Source: an uncultured Oscillospiraceae bacterium (GTDB taxonomy: Bacteria; Bacillota; Clostridia; Oscillospirales; Ruminococcaceae). Taken from it: a stretch of 64,000 nucleotides of DNA. The notes below the pieces were generated by a model. That model had not been told where the DNA came from. It saw only the letters and a list, made by a program, of their open reading frames with translations, and made no database searches. This document shows positions 8,879-17,259 of this stretch, piece by piece. The stretch covers positions 9,829 through 73,828 of the forward strand of contig CAKSWY010000012.1 of NCBI GenBank assembly GCA_934513685.1, read 5' to 3'. A program made the translations under genes and the position numbers. Position 1 is the stretch's first letter. Every line of letters starts with the position of its first letter.

Positions 8879-8906
8879 CCAAAATAGTTTCCAAAATAGA
8901 TTTTGG
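8879..8906. promoter_or_regulatory. operator-like repeats between regulator and abgB-like gene
   Basis: CCAAAATAG occurs at 8879-8887 and again at 8891-8899, and the second copy is half of a perfect palindrome CCAAAAT-AG-ATTTTGG (8891-8906). The site is between the divergent genes, downstream of the candidate + promoter. Confidence 0.5.
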
Positions 8907-8966
8907 GCTTTGTGTAAGAACGGAAACAGGAATTTGAACCCTCATTGCCAAAAAGGAGACCGCATC

Positions 8967-10400
8967 ATGACCAAATCCGAAGCCATTGCCGCTGTCGGCC
9001 GGGAACAGGCACGCCTGACCCAGCTCAGCGACGCCATCTGGGATCACCCGCAGGTCAAGTACCAGGAGACCTTCGCCGCTGGGCTGCTCAGCGATTTTCT
9101 GCGTGAAGAGGGCTTCACCGTAGAAACGGGCGTCGCAGGCATCCCCACCGCCTTCTGTGCCAGCTACGGCAGCGGCGCGCCGGTCATCGGCCTTCTGGCC
9201 GAATACGATGCGCTGGAAGGCATGAGCCAGGCGGCCGAGGCCACCACCCGCCAGCCGGTGGTAAAAGGCGCCCCCGGCCACGGCTGCGGCCACAATCTGC
9301 TGGGTGTCGGCGTCGTGGGCGCGGCCCTGGCCGTGCGGGACTATCTGAAGGGCGGGGCCAAGGGAACGCTCAAGCTCTTCGGCTGCCCGGCCGAGGAGGG
9401 CGGCTCCGGCAAGACCTTCATGGCCCGCGAGGGCGTGTTTGACGGCACCGACATTGCCCTCACCTGGCACCCGGGCGACACCAACGATGTGGCCTGCGGC
9501 AGCAACCTGGCCAACTGCCAGGTGCTGTATCGGTTCCACGGCAAGGCGGCCCACGCCGCCATCTGCCCCGAGCTGGGCCGCAGCGCCCTGGACGCGGTGG
9601 AGCTGCTGAACGTGGGCGTGCAGTTTTTGCGGGAGCATATGCCCTCCGACTGCCGGGTGCATTACGCCATCACCAACGCGGGCGGTGCCTCGCCCAACGT
9701 GGTGCAGGCCGAGGCCGAGGTGATGTACCTGATGCGTGCCCCTCAGCTGACCCAGGCGCGGAACCTGAACCAGCGGGTGGACGACATCGCCCGCGGCGCG
9801 GCCCTGATGACCGGCACCACCCTGGAGATCCAGTTCATCAAGGCGGTCTCCAACGTGCTGCCCAACAAGGTGCTGGGCAAACAGCTGCAAAAGAATTTCG
9901 ACGAGCTGGGCGCGGCCCAGTACGACGATGCCGACCGGGCCCTGGCCGCCGCCATGCGGGACACCATGGACCAGAAGGACGACTACTACACCATGCTGGT
10001 GAACGACATTGAGGACGACGCCCTTCGGGAAGCGCTGCTGGCCCACGCCAACGACCCCATCTACGAAGCGGTTCTGCCCTACGCCAGCCGCGAGACCTCC
10101 TCCATGGCTTCGTCCGACGTGGGCGACGTGAGCTGGGTCTGCCCCACCGCGCAGATCTCCGCCGCCACCATGCCCGCCGGCACGGGAATGCACTCCTGGC
10201 AGGAGGTGGCCGTCGGCAAGAGCAGCATGGCCCACAAGGGAATGCTGCAGGCCGCCCGCATTCTGGCCGCCACCGCCATTGACGCACTGGACGACCCGGA
10301 CCTGATCGCCCGGGCCAAGGCCGAAAAGGAACGCCGCACCGGCGGCCAGCCCTATATCTGCCCAATTCCTGCGGGGGTGGCCCCGCAGATGCAGGGATGA
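8967..10400 (+). CDS. abgB: M20 family amidohydrolase, AbgB-like
   Basis: A 477-residue zinc-dependent amidohydrolase of the M20 family. Visible motifs are GLLAEYDALEG (M20 Asp region), APGHGCGHNLLG (metal-binding histidines), GCPAEEGGSG (general-base glutamates) and a late SSDVGDVSWVCP segment typical of the p-aminobenzoyl-glutamate hydrolase subunit B branch. Such enzymes cleave acyl- or aroyl-glutamate amides; AbgB normally pairs with AbgA, which is not present here, so the natural substrate may differ. AAAAAGGAG precedes the ATG at 8967. The permease gene 164 bases downstream probably imports the substrate. Confidence 0.8.
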   Translation: MTKSEAIAAVGREQARLTQLSDAIWDHPQVKYQETFAAGLLSDFLREEGFTVETGVAGIPTAFCASYGSGAPVIGLLAEYDALEGMSQAAEATTRQPVVKGAPGHGCGHNLLGVGVVGAALAVRDYLKGGAKGTLKLFGCPAEEGGSGKTFMAREGVFDGTDIALTWHPGDTNDVACGSNLANCQVLYRFHGKAAHAAICPELGRSALDAVELLNVGVQFLREHMPSDCRVHYAITNAGGASPNVVQAEAEVMYLMRAPQLTQARNLNQRVDDIARGAALMTGTTLEIQFIKAVSNVLPNKVLGKQLQKNFDELGAAQYDDADRALAAAMRDTMDQKDDYYTMLVNDIEDDALREALLAHANDPIYEAVLPYASRETSSMASSDVGDVSWVCPTAQISAATMPAGTGMHSWQEVAVGKSSMAHKGMLQAARILAATAIDALDDPDLIARAKAEKERRTGGQPYICPIPAGVAPQMQG

Positions 10401-10564
10401 CCCCAACGCATAAACGCAAAGTTTTTTCACAAACGGAGGTGACGTTACACAACAGGCCGCATCGGCTGCCGCTGCGGGGCAGCCGACAAGAAAGGGAGAT
10501 GCAGCCTGCCCGGGGCAGCCCCGCCGGGCAAACCACATTCCGCAGCCTCAGAAAGGAGTAAACC

Positions 10565-11851
10565 ATGCAAATCACGATCTGTCTGCTGGTGTTCCTGTTT
10601 ATGGTCATCAGCTTCAGTATGAACAAGATCCCCATGGCACTTACCTCGATGATCGGTATGCTGGTGCTGGTCATCAGCGGCTGTGTGGATTCCAAAACCG
10701 CCCTGGGCAACATCGGCAGCAACACCGTTATCACCATGATCGCGATGTTCGTCATCGCCGCCGGCCTGAACCGCACCCAGATGGTGCATCACCTGTCCAA
10801 GATGGTGTACAAGGTCACCAAAGGCTCCTTCACCAAGGTGCTGGCCGGTTATGTGCTGGTTACCTTCGCGCTGGGCCAGTTCATCCCCAGCATCACCGCC
10901 CTGTTTGCGCTGGTCTGCCCGCTGGTGGTCAGCATGTGCGAAGAGATGGACATCAGCCCCTCCAAGATGATGTACTCCATCGGCCTGGTGGCGGTTGCAG
11001 GTTCCTTCACCATCTCCCCCATCGGCCCCTACGCCGCCAGCTTCATTGAGGACAACGGCTACCTGACCGAGTACGGTATCACCGATTATGCCTTCACCAT
11101 GTTCACCGAGATGAGCATCAAGGTGCCTGTGGTCCTCTTCGTTCTGGTCTGGGCCATCTTCTTTGCCCCCAAGTTTGCCCCCGATAAGCCCGTTATGCCC
11201 CTCAAGTCCACCGAAGGCCGCAAGCGCGCTCAGCGCGAGCCTCTGGGCCCCGTGCAGGAAGTTCTGGGCTACGCCGTGTTCGCCATTGTGATCGTCTGCC
11301 TGATTTTCCAGTCCTTCGGTCTGCCTTCCTGGGTCATCCCCACCGTGGGCGCCTGTGTGCTGGTGTTCTCCGGCGTTCTGAGTGAAAAAGAAGCCATCGA
11401 CAACATGGGCCTGGACATCATCATGCTGTACGTGGGCGTGGTTACCCTGGGCAGTGCCTTCGGAAACACTGGCGCCGGCGAGCTGGTGGGCGACACCGTG
11501 GCCAGTCTGCTGTCCGTCACGCACAACAGCTACGTCATCGGCGCGATCTTCTTCATCGCCGCCTTCGTGATGACCTCCGTTCTGTACAACCGCGCCGTGA
11601 GTAAGATCCTGGTTCCCCTGGTCATCCTGACCGCCATGTCCATGAACTGCGATCCCCGCGGCCTGATGGAGATGTGCTACATCGGTTCCATGTGTTCCGT
11701 TGTCACCCCCATGGCCACCTCCGTGGTTCCCATGATGATGGGCGCCGGCGGCTACGACCAGAAGGCCCTGCTGAAGATGGGTTGGATCCCCTCCATCGTG
11801 ATGGGCATCATCGCCGTGGGCGTTGGCATGACCCTGTACCCCTGCTACTGA
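10565..11851 (+). CDS. SLC13/CitMHS-type anion permease
   Basis: A 428-residue polytopic protein with about 11-12 membrane helices and an internal duplicated arrangement. It has GNIGSNTVITMIAMFVIAAG and FGNTGAGELVGD in the two halves, like members of the ion transporter superfamily that move dicarboxylates, citrate or similar anions. GAAAGGAG lies 9 bases before the ATG. It follows the AbgB-like hydrolase; the 164-base gap contains two GC-rich hairpins (around 10464-10486 and 10508-10531) and no convincing gene. Together the genes suggest uptake and cleavage of an acidic amide. Substrate is not determinable. Confidence 0.75.
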   Translation: MQITICLLVFLFMVISFSMNKIPMALTSMIGMLVLVISGCVDSKTALGNIGSNTVITMIAMFVIAAGLNRTQMVHHLSKMVYKVTKGSFTKVLAGYVLVTFALGQFIPSITALFALVCPLVVSMCEEMDISPSKMMYSIGLVAVAGSFTISPIGPYAASFIEDNGYLTEYGITDYAFTMFTEMSIKVPVVLFVLVWAIFFAPKFAPDKPVMPLKSTEGRKRAQREPLGPVQEVLGYAVFAIVIVCLIFQSFGLPSWVIPTVGACVLVFSGVLSEKEAIDNMGLDIIMLYVGVVTLGSAFGNTGAGELVGDTVASLLSVTHNSYVIGAIFFIAAFVMTSVLYNRAVSKILVPLVILTAMSMNCDPRGLMEMCYIGSMCSVVTPMATSVVPMMMGAGGYDQKALLKMGWIPSIVMGIIAVGVGMTLYPCY

Positions 11852-11923
11852 TCGCCTGACTCTAAGCGTTCTTTCTCAAGGTTTTCCTCTTATAAAGTTT
11901 CTCTCTCATACAAACAGCGCCGC

Positions 11924-11966
11924 CGCGCATTCCGGTTTTGGAATGTGCGGCGGCGCTGTTTTGCAT
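11924..11966. terminator. bidirectional terminator
   Basis: A long hairpin (AGCGCCGCCGCGCATTCC and near-complement, loop GGTTTT) flanked by TGTTTT on the + side and TGTTTG on the - side. It separates the converging permease and DUF523 genes. Confidence 0.85.
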
Positions 11967-12017
11967 CAAGCTGGTTTGCTGTTTTTGCCCGAGCGTGGGC
12001 GTGCAGGGGCAGACCGC

Positions 12018-12458
12018 TCAGCGGCCCAGCAACTCTTCGGCCCGGCTCTCGCCCACCACCTGAATGCCGTTGGCTTTCAGCAGCTGGGCGGTCACGCCGT
12101 CCCCCGGGATCACCGTGCCGGTGAAGGTACCATCGTAGACGGCTCCGCTGCCGCAGCTGGGGCTGCGCTCCTTCAGGATGGCGGCGGTGCAGCCGTAAAG
12201 TTTCGCCAGGGCCAGAGCCGCCTGCGCGCCCCGCTCGTACTGGGCGGTCACGTCCTCACCGGTGCGGCTGAGCACCCGGTCCCCCACCCGCTCACTGGGC
12301 TGGCGGGGAATGGCCAGCCCGCCCAGGCACTCCGGACAGACCGGAATGAGGGTATGCCGCCCCGCCTGGACCGCCTGAATCACCGCCGGGCAGGGGTTTG
12401 ACCCGCCGCTGTATTTGCACCGGATGCCCAGCAGGCACTCGCTTACCAGAATGTTCAT
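12018..12458 (-). CDS. DUF523 family protein
   Basis: A 146-residue protein of the DUF523 family: start MNILVSECLLGIRCKYSGGSN, PVCPECLGGL in the middle and ILKERSPSCGSG near residue 95-107. The conserved cysteines (8, 14, 23, 41, 44 and 105 by count) suggest a metal or thiol chemistry, but the family role is unknown to me. GAAAGGAACGG lies upstream of the ATG. It is a single gene converging on the permease terminator, with the repeat cluster upstream of it. Confidence 0.85.
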   Translation of the reverse strand: MNILVSECLLGIRCKYSGGSNPCPAVIQAVQAGRHTLIPVCPECLGGLAIPRQPSERVGDRVLSRTGEDVTAQYERGAQAALALAKLYGCTAAILKERSPSCGSGAVYDGTFTGTVIPGDGVTAQLLKANGIQVVGESRAEELLGR

Positions 12459-12565
12459 GGGGTGGCCGTTCCTTTCTGATTAGGAGGATTTGCTTTCTGC
12501 CGCGGAGGGTTTGGCTTCCCGCCGCCGCTGTTTTTTACCGCAAAGATTCTGCTCCCCGCCGCGCC

Positions 12566-12649
12566 AGAGGCTTCCCCTCGAGGGGAAGCTGTCGCGCAAG
12601 CGACTGATGAGGTGGCATCTTATGTTTGCGGTCGGCTTACGGCGGTGAC
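12566..12649 (+). repeat. dispersed palindromic repeat, copy 1
   Basis: It has hairpin GCTTCCCCTCGAGGGGAAGC, second hairpin TCGC-GCAA-GCGA, invariant GATGAGGTGG and a third segment ending GGCTTACGGCGGTGA. Related copies lie at 12732, 12818, 18233, 28040 and 42151. Confidence 0.85.
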
Positions 12650-12731
12650 ACGTACTGCAAATGATATGGATGATACGGCACTTTTAATGTGGCATTTTGC
12701 GCCGCCATTCCGTTCGGACAAAGATTCGCGT

Positions 12732-12786
12732 TCCACCTCATCCGTCACGGCTCACGCCGTGCCACCTTCCCCTCAAGGGGAAGGCT
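12732..12786 (-). repeat. dispersed palindromic repeat, copy 2 (inverted)
   Basis: Read on the minus strand: CCTTCCCCTTGAGGGGAAGG, then CACGGC-GTGA-GCCGTG, then GACGGATGAGGTGG. It lies between two direct copies, so the 12.5-12.9 kb gap holds three copies and no gene. Confidence 0.8.
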
Positions 12787-12817
12787 TCTGCTGCGAAGGT
12801 TCTGCTTCCCGCCACGA

Positions 12818-12903
12818 CAGAGGCTTCCCCTTGAGGGGAAGCTGTCGCGCAAGCGACTGATGAGGTGGCATCTTATGTTTGCGGCCGGCTCACGGCAGTA
12901 ATG
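12818..12903 (+). repeat. dispersed palindromic repeat, copy 3
   Basis: It is nearly identical to copy 1 for about 85 bases (GCTTCCCCTTGAGGGGAAGC, then TCGC-GCAA-GCGA, then GATGAGGTGGCATCTTATG), and both copies continue into a shared GATACGGCACTT. Confidence 0.85.
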
Positions 12904-12926
12904 AACGATATGGCCGATACGGCACT

Positions 12927-14345
12927 TCACGCCGCCCGGCGCTTTTTCACCTTCTGAAGCAGGTGCAGCGCCATGCCCACGGTGCCGCGCACGTTGAACA
13001 GGCACACCGCCGCCGTCAGCACCGTGACGATGGGCACCCAGTACTTGCCCTGGCCCAGAATCACCACGGTCTCCAGAATCAGCAGCGCCAGGTTGATGAG
13101 GATGCGCAGGGGGTAGAACTCCACCCGCAGCAGCCCGCGGGTGTTGATGCACCGCAGAATAAACACCACCATGTAGCTGATGAGGCTGGCGTAGGTCGCG
13201 CCCATGCTGCCCCAGCGCAGGATGAAGAAGTAGTTCAGCACGCAGTTGGTCACCGCGCCGGTGAGCATGGTGTACAGCGCCAGCGTGCTGCGCTTTTCCA
13301 CCATGTAAATGCTGTTTAGGAACTGGTTGAAGCAGCTGAACACCGTGGCAATGGTCAGCACCGGCACAAACTGCCAGGCGGTGAAGAAGTTCTCGCGGAA
13401 AATGCGCATCAGCGGCTGGCACAGCCAGATGATGCCCGCCGCACAGCTGAACATCACACACTGGTAGATATAGAACACCTTGCTGAAAAAGGCCTCTCGC
13501 CCCTTCTGCTCGGTCACGGCGGAGAGCTGCCACGCCTCATAGAAGATTGTGCCCAGCGTGACCAGAATGGTGGGCAGGAAGTAGCCGGTGCCCAGCAGGC
13601 CCGACCAGTAGTTGCCGCTTTCGCCCATCAGGCCCTTGACGAAGAACAGGTCGCTGGCGTTGATGACCCAGAAGCTGATCTGGGCCGGAATCAGGGGGAT
13701 GGAGTAGCGGAGCATCTGCACCAGCAGCTTTTTGTTGAAGTGGCTGAAGTCCACATAATGGGCCACGTTGCCCACAATGAACATGAACACGGTGCTGGTG
13801 GCGTCGCCGCAAATGATGGCCAGCAGGTAGCCCTTCGCGCCCAGGTCAAACCCAAGCAGAAAGACCACGTTGTACAGCAGCGTTGCCGCCGAACAGAGAA
13901 TGCCGTCCACCGCCACCAGGCGGTTCAGCTGGCGGCAGCGCACCAGCTGGCTGGTGAGGGTACGCAGGCAGCTCATCAGCACGTAGATGTATAGATAGAC
14001 GGCATAGTCGGTAAAGATCGGCACCAGCTTCAAAAGCGGATAGAACAGCAGCATCAGAATGAAGCCGCCGAACACCGCGGCCAGGCCGCAGGTGTACACC
14101 TGGCGGCGGCTGTAATTCTTGTCCAGGCCAAAGCGCAGCACGGCATAGCTAATGCCCAGGCCCACCAGCGGAATGAGCAGGTTTGCACACTGGCTGGTCA
14201 GCTTGGTAATACCCACTTCCTCCACCTCGCGCATGGCGTAGGTGATGAAGGGTTGAATAAACAGGGTAAGCAGCTTGCCTGAAAAGCTGCTGATGGCAAA
14301 CAGCACGGTGTTGCTGGCCAGTTTTTTATAGCGGTTTTCTTCCAA
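12927..14345 (-). CDS. polysaccharide flippase (Wzx/MurJ-type, oligosaccharide flippase family)
   Basis: A 472-residue membrane protein with about 12-14 helices, typical of the polysaccharide/oligosaccharide flippase branch of the MOP superfamily. Its start (RYKKLASNTVLFAISSFSGKLL) is characteristic of the family. Such proteins turn lipid-linked glycans across the membrane. I place the start at a TTG (14345) because AGGAGG lies 8 bases upstream (14359-14354) and no ATG or GTG near it gives the usual N-terminus; an ATG at 14423 would add 26 unlikely residues. No glycosyltransferase genes are nearby, so its glycan is unknown. Confidence 0.8.
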   Translation of the reverse strand: MEENRYKKLASNTVLFAISSFSGKLLTLFIQPFITYAMREVEEVGITKLTSQCANLLIPLVGLGISYAVLRFGLDKNYSRRQVYTCGLAAVFGGFILMLLFYPLLKLVPIFTDYAVYLYIYVLMSCLRTLTSQLVRCRQLNRLVAVDGILCSAATLLYNVVFLLGFDLGAKGYLLAIICGDATSTVFMFIVGNVAHYVDFSHFNKKLLVQMLRYSIPLIPAQISFWVINASDLFFVKGLMGESGNYWSGLLGTGYFLPTILVTLGTIFYEAWQLSAVTEQKGREAFFSKVFYIYQCVMFSCAAGIIWLCQPLMRIFRENFFTAWQFVPVLTIATVFSCFNQFLNSIYMVEKRSTLALYTMLTGAVTNCVLNYFFILRWGSMGATYASLISYMVVFILRCINTRGLLRVEFYPLRILINLALLILETVVILGQGKYWVPIVTVLTAAVCLFNVRGTVGMALHLLQKVKKRRAA

Positions 14346-14487
14346 AATTCGGCCCTCCTGCGGCCAGGCAGGGCGGCAAAGGGCTGCCGCCGCACGGTTT
14401 CTCGTTCCCGGTGGGCTCCGCACCCGGTGCAGGCCCCCATTTTTCGGCTCATTTTCGTAAAAAGCGCGTCAAGTCAAAATCACAACA

Positions 14488-14496
14488 ATTATAGCA
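14488..14496 (-). promoter_or_regulatory. extended -10 promoter of the flippase
   Basis: Minus strand TGC-TATAAT (14496-14488). The -35 is weak. Confidence 0.55.
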
Positions 14497-14558
14497 TGCC
14501 CCACAGCAAAATGGTAGCGCTGTGCAGCCGCTTTTTTCTTGCCCGCCGTCCCCTTTCG

Positions 14559-14567
14559 TGTTACAAT
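14559..14567 (+). promoter_or_regulatory. extended -10 promoter of the HAD gene
   Basis: TGT-TACAAT at 14559-14567, about 70 bases before the ATG at 14641. Confidence 0.5.
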
Positions 14568-14640
14568 AAGCGAGGCATTGCGGCAGTTTGAACGCCGCAG
14601 CATTTTATCCACCCAACCCAAAGAAATGAGGCACCCCTTT

Positions 14641-15450
14641 ATGCGCTACCAAGCCCTTGCGCTGGATCTGGACGGCACACTCACCAATTCCAGAAAAGAA
14701 GTCACCCCCGCCACCCGGGCCGCCCTGGGGCGGGCCATGTTTGAGGGCTGCAAGGTTATTCTGGCCAGCGGCCGCCCTCTGGTGGGCATTCAGCCGGTGG
14801 CCTGGGCGCTGGGCCTGCCCCGGCTGGGCGGCTACATTCTGGCCTACAACGGCGGCCAGGTGGTGGACTGCCGCACCGGCGAGACCCTTCGGCAGGACCG
14901 GCTGGACCCTGCGCAGATCCATCGCCTATGCGCGTTTGCCCGCCAGCAGGGCGTGAGCATCCTCACCTACGACCGGGACGGCATCGTCACCGAGCACCCG
15001 GAGGACCCCTTCGTGCAGAAGGAGGCGGGCATCAACCGCATTCCCGTGCAGAAGGTGCCGGACCTGGCCGCCTATGTGACCTACCCCATCACCAAAATGC
15101 TGCTGGTGGGCGAGCCGGAGCGCATGGCGGCGGTGGAGCAGGCCATGCGCCCGCAGTTTGCCGGTCAGGTGGACTGCTACCGCTCCGAGGCCTGCTTTCT
15201 GGAAGCGGTGCCCCCCGGGGTGGACAAGGCCGCCAGCCTGCACTGGCTGCTGGATCATCTCGGCCTGAGCGAGCGGCACCTGATGGCCTTCGGCGACGGC
15301 TTCAACGACATTCCCATGCTTCGGGCCGCCGGCCTGGGCGTGGCCATGGCCAACGCACAGCCGCCGGTCAAGGCCGCCGCCAAGGCCCTCACCGATTCCA
15401 ACGATGAGGACGGTGTGGCCCACGCACTGGACAAGTGGCTGCTAGGCTGA
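14641..15450 (+). CDS. Cof-type HAD-IIB phosphatase
   Basis: A 269-residue HAD-superfamily hydrolase of the Cof/IIB type. Motif I is LDLDGTL (nucleophile Asp9, acid Asp11), motif II is LASGR, a lysine lies in the cap-to-core region near 197, and motif IV is FGDGFNDIPML (about 218-228). These enzymes hydrolyse phosphate from sugar phosphates, pyridoxal phosphate or flavin mononucleotide. ATG at 14641 is chosen because the HAD motif normally begins within the first dozen residues and GAGG precedes it. It heads a same-strand run that continues through the exonuclease, FchA and FolD genes. Confidence 0.85.
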   Translation: MRYQALALDLDGTLTNSRKEVTPATRAALGRAMFEGCKVILASGRPLVGIQPVAWALGLPRLGGYILAYNGGQVVDCRTGETLRQDRLDPAQIHRLCAFARQQGVSILTYDRDGIVTEHPEDPFVQKEAGINRIPVQKVPDLAAYVTYPITKMLLVGEPERMAAVEQAMRPQFAGQVDCYRSEACFLEAVPPGVDKAASLHWLLDHLGLSERHLMAFGDGFNDIPMLRAAGLGVAMANAQPPVKAAAKALTDSNDEDGVAHALDKWLLG

Positions 15451-15517
15451 CCCTTTGCAATGAATTCCCCGCCCCTGCCCGCCGGGCAGCCGGGCGTGAC
15501 AGAAAGGACCCTTTTTG

Positions 15518-16501
15518 ATGAGCCTGATCGTATTTGACCTGGAATGGAACATCGGCTACCAGCCCCGCCTGTTTGATTACCACGGGGCCGAACAGACCCT
15601 GCGGGGCGAGATCATTCAGATCGGCGCGGTGAAGGTGGATGAGACCGGCCATGTGCTGGACACCTTCAGCCTCACCCTGAAGCCCCGCCTGTTCCGCAAA
15701 CTGCAGCACCACATTGCCAAGGTCACCGGTATGACCCAGGCCGATCTGGACGGCGGCGTTCCCATCCGGGAGGGCCTGCAGCGCTTTGTGCGCTGGTGCG
15801 GCCCGGACGCCGCCTTTGCCGAGTGGGGCATGGACGATGTGCCCGTGCTGAAGCAGAACCTGTTCCTGAACAACCTGGACGAGCGCTGGCCCACCCGCTG
15901 GTATGACCTGCAGCAGATCTTCATCGCCCAGCGCGGCCGCGCCGAGGGCGAGGGCATGACGCTGGAATCGGTCATCACCCGGCTGGGCATCCCCACCGAC
16001 CGGCCCTTCCATGATGCGCTGAGCGACGCGCTGTACACCGTGGACGTGTGCCAGCGGCTGGATCTGGCCAAGGGCATTGCGGAATATCCCACCGAAGAGC
16101 AGCAGCTGCGGGCTGCCGCCTGCCCGGAGGGGAGCGGCTGCCGGAACATGGAGTGCTTCTTTGGCTATCTGGAGAAGGAGGTCTGGCGGGAGGACCCCAC
16201 CCTGCACGACCTGCGCTGCCCAGACTGCGGCGGCGTGCTGACCCCCGAGAAGCACCCCGGCGACCAGAACGAGGGCGAACTTTGGATGCGCCGCGGCAAC
16301 AACAGCTATTATGGGCTGGTTCACTGCGGCTGCGGCAAGCAGTGGTTTGCCCGCTTCAAAATGGCCCGGCGGGACGGGCTGCACTGGGCCTTCGCCCGCT
16401 GCTATGAGGCCCCCACCCCGGAAAGCCTGGCCAAGTGGGAGAAGCAGAAGCGCCTGATGGTAGAGCGGCTGAAGCACCGCGCCGAAAAGACCGAGGGCTG
16501 A
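15518..16501 (+). CDS. DnaQ-like 3'-5' exonuclease with C-terminal zinc-ribbon-like domain
   Basis: A 327-residue protein. Residues 1-185 form a DEDDh exonuclease: Exo I FDLEW (D7, E9), Exo II EWGMDD (D106), Exo III HDALSDA (H165, D170). Residues about 200-327 form an added domain with cysteines at 202, 208, 213, 234, 237, 270 and 272 (CPDCGG, CGCG), resembling a zinc ribbon. The family degrades single-stranded DNA or RNA ends; this exact architecture I do not know by name. AGAAAGGA precedes the ATG. Located 67 bases after the HAD gene. Confidence 0.8.
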   Translation: MSLIVFDLEWNIGYQPRLFDYHGAEQTLRGEIIQIGAVKVDETGHVLDTFSLTLKPRLFRKLQHHIAKVTGMTQADLDGGVPIREGLQRFVRWCGPDAAFAEWGMDDVPVLKQNLFLNNLDERWPTRWYDLQQIFIAQRGRAEGEGMTLESVITRLGIPTDRPFHDALSDALYTVDVCQRLDLAKGIAEYPTEEQQLRAAACPEGSGCRNMECFFGYLEKEVWREDPTLHDLRCPDCGGVLTPEKHPGDQNEGELWMRRGNNSYYGLVHCGCGKQWFARFKMARRDGLHWAFARCYEAPTPESLAKWEKQKRLMVERLKHRAEKTEG

Positions 16502-16589
16502 CCTCCGCCCCATCATCCTACCGCGAACAAGCATCCGGCTTGCATCCGCCGGCAGGCCCTCAAACTGTTTTTAAAGGAGAGAACGCCCC

Positions 16590-17234
16590 ATGGAGACCGA
16601 AAACCGCTCCTTCACCGCGCTTCCCTGCAAGGATTTTGTGGAAATTCTGGCCAGCAAGGCCGCCGTGCCCGGCGGCGGCGGAGCCAGTGCCCTGGTTGGC
16701 TCCATCGGTGTGGCCCTGGGCCACATGGTGGGCAGCCTGACCCTGGGCAAAAAGAAGTACGCCGCTGTGGAAGAGGACATTCAGCGCTGCCAGCAGAAGG
16801 CCAACTTCCTGGCAAAGCGCCTTCTGGACTTGATGGACGAGGACGCCCGGGCCTTTGAGCCGCTGAGCAAGGCCTACGGCCTGCCTCATGCCACCCCGGA
16901 AGAGACCGCCCGCAAGGCCCAGGTGATGGAGCAGGCGCTCCTGACCGCCTGCGGCGCCCCGATGGAGATTCTGCGTGCCTGTGCCGAGGCCATTGACCTG
17001 ATGGCGGAATACGCCGCCAAGGGCAGCCGCCTGGCCCTGAGCGACGCAGGCGCGGGGGCTGCCCTGCTGAAGGGCGCGCTTCAGGCCGCCTCGCTGAACA
17101 TCTACATCAACGCCAAGTCCCTGCAGGACCGAGCCGCCGCCGACCGCCTGACCGCCGAGGCCGACCGCCTCGTGGCCGAATACGGGGCAAAGGCCGACGA
17201 AATTTTCTCCGCCGTGCAGCGGGAAATCCGATAA
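16590..17234 (+). CDS. fchA: formiminotetrahydrofolate cyclodeaminase/methenyl-THF cyclohydrolase family protein
   Basis: A 214-residue, mostly helical protein of the cyclodeaminase/cyclohydrolase family (FTCD_C). The start CKDFVEILASKAAVPGGGGASAL carries the folate-binding glycine-rich turn (PGGGG, about residues 28-32), and LMDEDARAF (about 83-91) is the second conserved stretch. Members either deaminate 5-formimino-THF or interconvert 5,10-methenyl-THF and 10-formyl-THF. AAAGGAGAG precedes the ATG. It sits 25 bases before folD, so a methenyl-THF cyclohydrolase role (FchA) is most likely. Confidence 0.85.
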   Translation: METENRSFTALPCKDFVEILASKAAVPGGGGASALVGSIGVALGHMVGSLTLGKKKYAAVEEDIQRCQQKANFLAKRLLDLMDEDARAFEPLSKAYGLPHATPEETARKAQVMEQALLTACGAPMEILRACAEAIDLMAEYAAKGSRLALSDAGAGAALLKGALQAASLNIYINAKSLQDRAAADRLTAEADRLVAEYGAKADEIFSAVQREIR

Positions 17235-17259
17235 AACGCGCAAAGGAAGGACAATCACC

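Noticed and set aside
8841..10538. 565-residue open frame on the minus strand
   Set aside because: It is antisense to the abgB-like gene, whose metal motifs are intact.
10441..10562. Short GTG open frame of about 40 codons between the abgB-like and permease genes
   Set aside because: The GTG lies inside its own possible ribosome site, the product has no recognisable features and the region folds into two GC-rich hairpins.
12566..12903. CRISPR-like cluster because of repeated 20-bp palindromes
   Set aside because: Copies are in both orientations, unevenly spaced, and also found singly at 18, 28 and 42 kb; no cas genes. It fits a dispersed palindromic element.
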